Source: Bacteroidales bacterium (GTDB taxonomy: Bacteria; Bacillota; Clostridia; Lachnospirales; Lachnospiraceae). From it: a stretch of DNA of 64,000 bases. Positions within the stretch are counted from its first letter, which is position 1. Each line of letters begins with the position of its first letter. Of this stretch, positions 62,448 to 64,000 are shown in pieces. The notes beneath the pieces are model-generated. The model saw nothing but the letters and a program-made list of their open reading frames with translations, was not told the origin of the DNA and made no database searches. Made by a program: the position numbers and the translations under genes. The stretch is taken from NCBI GenBank assembly GCA_023664535.1, contig JAMPFJ010000002.1, positions 1 to 64,000 on the forward strand, read 5' to 3'.

Positions 62448-64000
62448 ACTGTTCTCCCTGATTCGTATTTTCTTTCTCCTCAATCTTATCCGGAACCGTT
62501 TCCCCCATCTTTCCGAAAAGCATCAGCAATGCCGGCATGGATGCCGCCACCGGAGCGTAATACCGGAAACAGTCGTTTACCGGCGACGCCATGCAGGTCA
62601 ATACCATAATCAACAATGCGGCAATAGGAATGGTGTCGGCAAACCGCTTTTTCCTAAGCAGATAATATCCCATAATAACAATCGCCCATGTATAAAAGGC
62701 TATCGTATCCGTCAAATTTAACACCGGTATTTTTTCCCACACATAAGGCCATTTATCCATGGCAAGACGTACCTTTTCCAATTTATCGTTATAGTGGAAA
62801 GAAAAATTCTCGTCCCCTCCGCCAAACAGCCAGTGGAAAATTGTCATTCCACTGTTCATGTTCCCGGAGCCGTAGGGCAGCTTAGGAGTAAAGGCATAAT
62901 ATCCGTAGCTCTGCGCACAGGCAGCTTCCAGATAGGTTACCGGATATTTCAAAAACATTTTCCCCCACACTGCCAGATAATCCTTTGCATATTCCGCCGC
63001 CCCGGGCTGAATATTATTTTTAATGGGGTCGGAAATCACCGGGTCATACAGCTTAGGAAGCTTTTTATATTTGAGCACCTTTCTGATTACCTGTTTTTCT
63101 TCATCGGTAATCTCTTTCCGATGATACTTTACCGTCCTCGCCGTCTGCTGAAGAGGGATTGCCAGCGCTTCCACCGAGCTTCCCTTTTGTACGCCGCCAA
63201 CATTAAAGATAAAGGTATTATACCCGAAATACATGCCGATGCAGGCAAGAATCAGTACAATCTGGTACCATTTCGCCTTTTTCTTTAACAAAAAGAAGAA
63301 AAGCAGAAATGCCGCAGGCACAATACAGTAAATGCAGTTATTCCGGAAAAGGGATACGATTAGTGCGGACAGTCCGTATTCCAGAAAATGTCCGGTTTTG
63401 CATTTTCCCTCTTTCAGCTTTTGAATCAGCAAAATTCCGGCTATCGTATACAGGCAGAACAACGCTGCGCAAAAGGTATCCTTAAACGCATGCTTCGCAT
63501 ATGCTCCCCATACCGGAGTAACTGCGTAAAACAGCAGCGCCACCGTATAGACTGCCGGTTTTAATCCCGCTCTTTTCAACAACTTAACGCATCTCGCATA
63601 AATCAAAGCCATCAGAACATCACGGACAAGGACAAACAAAAAGATGCCGAGGTTTTCGCTTCCCAACGCGCGTCCGATTTTATAGAATGTACCGATAACG
63701 CAGGAGGCAAACCACGGGTGGTGATTGCTTTTTTCCCAAAAGCCTAAAAAGGAGCACAACTGGGCAAACACATCATTGTCCATGCTTGCCGGATAATAAA
63801 CAATCAGCCACGGAAGCCAGCAGAGCATAATCACCAGAAATGCGGTAAGAAAAATGTGCCGGTCAAGCTTCGCCAGCAGTCCCTTTCCTCCGTCCGCCGC
63901 CTCTTTATCTTCTCCCGGCATATTCTCTTCAGATGCCTTCCCCAGTCCGTCCAGCCATTCCAAAGCCCAGTAAGCAATTACATAAAATATAACTCCCCAG
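62440..64000 (-). CDS. DUF6020-like polytopic membrane protein (N-terminus outside window)
   Basis: At least 519 aa in view. The frame stays open to the window edge at 64000 and the residues before the TTG at 63963 are hydrophobic (GVIFYVIAYWALEW), so the real start lies beyond the window and 63963 is not a reliable start. About ten membrane helices with conserved WLPWLIVYYPASMDNDVFAQ and SNHHPWFAS, in the style of DUF6020 and other lipid-linked glycosyltransferases of the ArnT/GT-C class. Co-transcribed with a GT2 enzyme, suggesting surface glycan modification. Confidence 0.82.
   Translation of the reverse strand, partial: WGVIFYVIAYWALEWLDGLGKASEENMPGEDKEAADGGKGLLAKLDRHIFLTAFLVIMLCWLPWLIVYYPASMDNDVFAQLCSFLGFWEKSNHHPWFASCVIGTFYKIGRALGSENLGIFLFVLVRDVLMALIYARCVKLLKRAGLKPAVYTVALLFYAVTPVWGAYAKHAFKDTFCAALFCLYTIAGILLIQKLKEGKCKTGHFLEYGLSALIVSLFRNNCIYCIVPAAFLLFFFLLKKKAKWYQIVLILACIGMYFGYNTFIFNVGGVQKGSSVEALAIPLQQTARTVKYHRKEITDEEKQVIRKVLKYKKLPKLYDPVISDPIKNNIQPGAAEYAKDYLAVWGKMFLKYPVTYLEAACAQSYGYYAFTPKLPYGSGNMNSGMTIFHWLFGGGDENFSFHYNDKLEKVRLAMDKWPYVWEKIPVLNLTDTIAFYTWAIVIMGYYLLRKKRFADTIPIAALLIMVLTCMASPVNDCFRYYAPVAASMPALLMLFGKMGETVPDKIEEKENTNQGEQYE

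Noticed and set aside
62440..63963. Start of the DUF6020-like protein at TTG 63963
   Set aside because: The frame is open and hydrophobic upstream to the window edge and no ribosome site precedes the TTG.

Overview
The window looks like chromosome of a Lachnospiraceae-type Clostridium (Bacillota; genus not resolved). The support is of several kinds. There is Gram-positive cell-wall and stress biology (ClpC with an LGF loop, an SH3b-NlpC/P60 hydrolase, a MoxR/DUF58 cluster) and pyruvate phosphate dikinase. Shine-Dalgarno sites are strong (AGGAGG) and tRNA genes lack an encoded CCA. Several families are typical of gut Lachnospiraceae: DUF3793, DUF3877, the TIGR03915/TIGR03916 DNA-repair pair, and a short protein often labelled 'endosialidase' in this family. 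Base composition is moderate. Most genes lie on the minus strand. I see no IS element, prophage or CRISPR array. The one module that looks acquired is a short AT-rich zeta-type toxin-antitoxin pair.

Layout, left to right. 1-123: a strong leftward promoter with an embedded dyad and a leader that looks like that of an rRNA operon lying outside the window. 0.2-4.6 kb: radA, a small conserved protein, clpC. 4.8-7.8 kb: purM-purN-purD behind a promoter whose -10 lies in a long palindrome. 7.8-13 kb: an HscC-type Hsp70 next to a giant TPR protein with a degenerate J-domain. 13.3-14.7 kb: purC (plus strand) and purE. 14.9-18.7 kb: an HD-GYP protein, a membrane GGDEF protein and a ZIP transporter. 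18.9-24.1 kb: ppdK, a secreted SH3b-NlpC/P60 hydrolase with a WalR-like box, and a soluble PocR/MCP-like protein. 24.1-32 kb: DUF4349 protein, era, recO, a lipoprotein and glyS in one probable operon, preceded by an M16C peptidase. 32-36.3 kb: the zeta toxin pair, an O-antigen-ligase-like protein, a secreted LRR protein and tRNA-Val/tRNA-Met.

36.3-42.4 kb: a tandem 36-bp repeat, a DUF1700-like protein, a transglutaminase-like protein, and a divergent MoxR-DUF58-membrane protein-maf operon. 42.4-45.4 kb: a TetM/EF-G-like GTPase fused to a Rae1/YacP-type NYN nuclease domain, plus a small orphan gene. 45.7-50.7 kb: the TIGR03915/TIGR03916 repair pair behind SOS-like boxes, DUF3877, cardiolipin synthase and a small membrane protein with a related box. 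50.7-54 kb: HAD phosphatase, DUF3793, nitroreductase, enolase. 54-58.6 kb: two secreted surface proteins. 58.9-64 kb: a Zn/Cd-type P-ATPase with a separate HMA protein behind an ArsR-like operator, a GlsB-like protein, a GT2 glycosyltransferase and a DUF6020-like membrane protein cut by the window edge.

Most of this is housekeeping. The items most worth following are the ribosomal GTPase-NYN fusion, the SOS-like operator shared by two loci, the HscC/degenerate-J TPR pair and the zeta toxin with an unusual partner. Intergenic stretches reach about 300 bases at most; the longest (36305-36569, 45401-45696, 58586-58880) are covered by the promoter, terminator and repeat entries.
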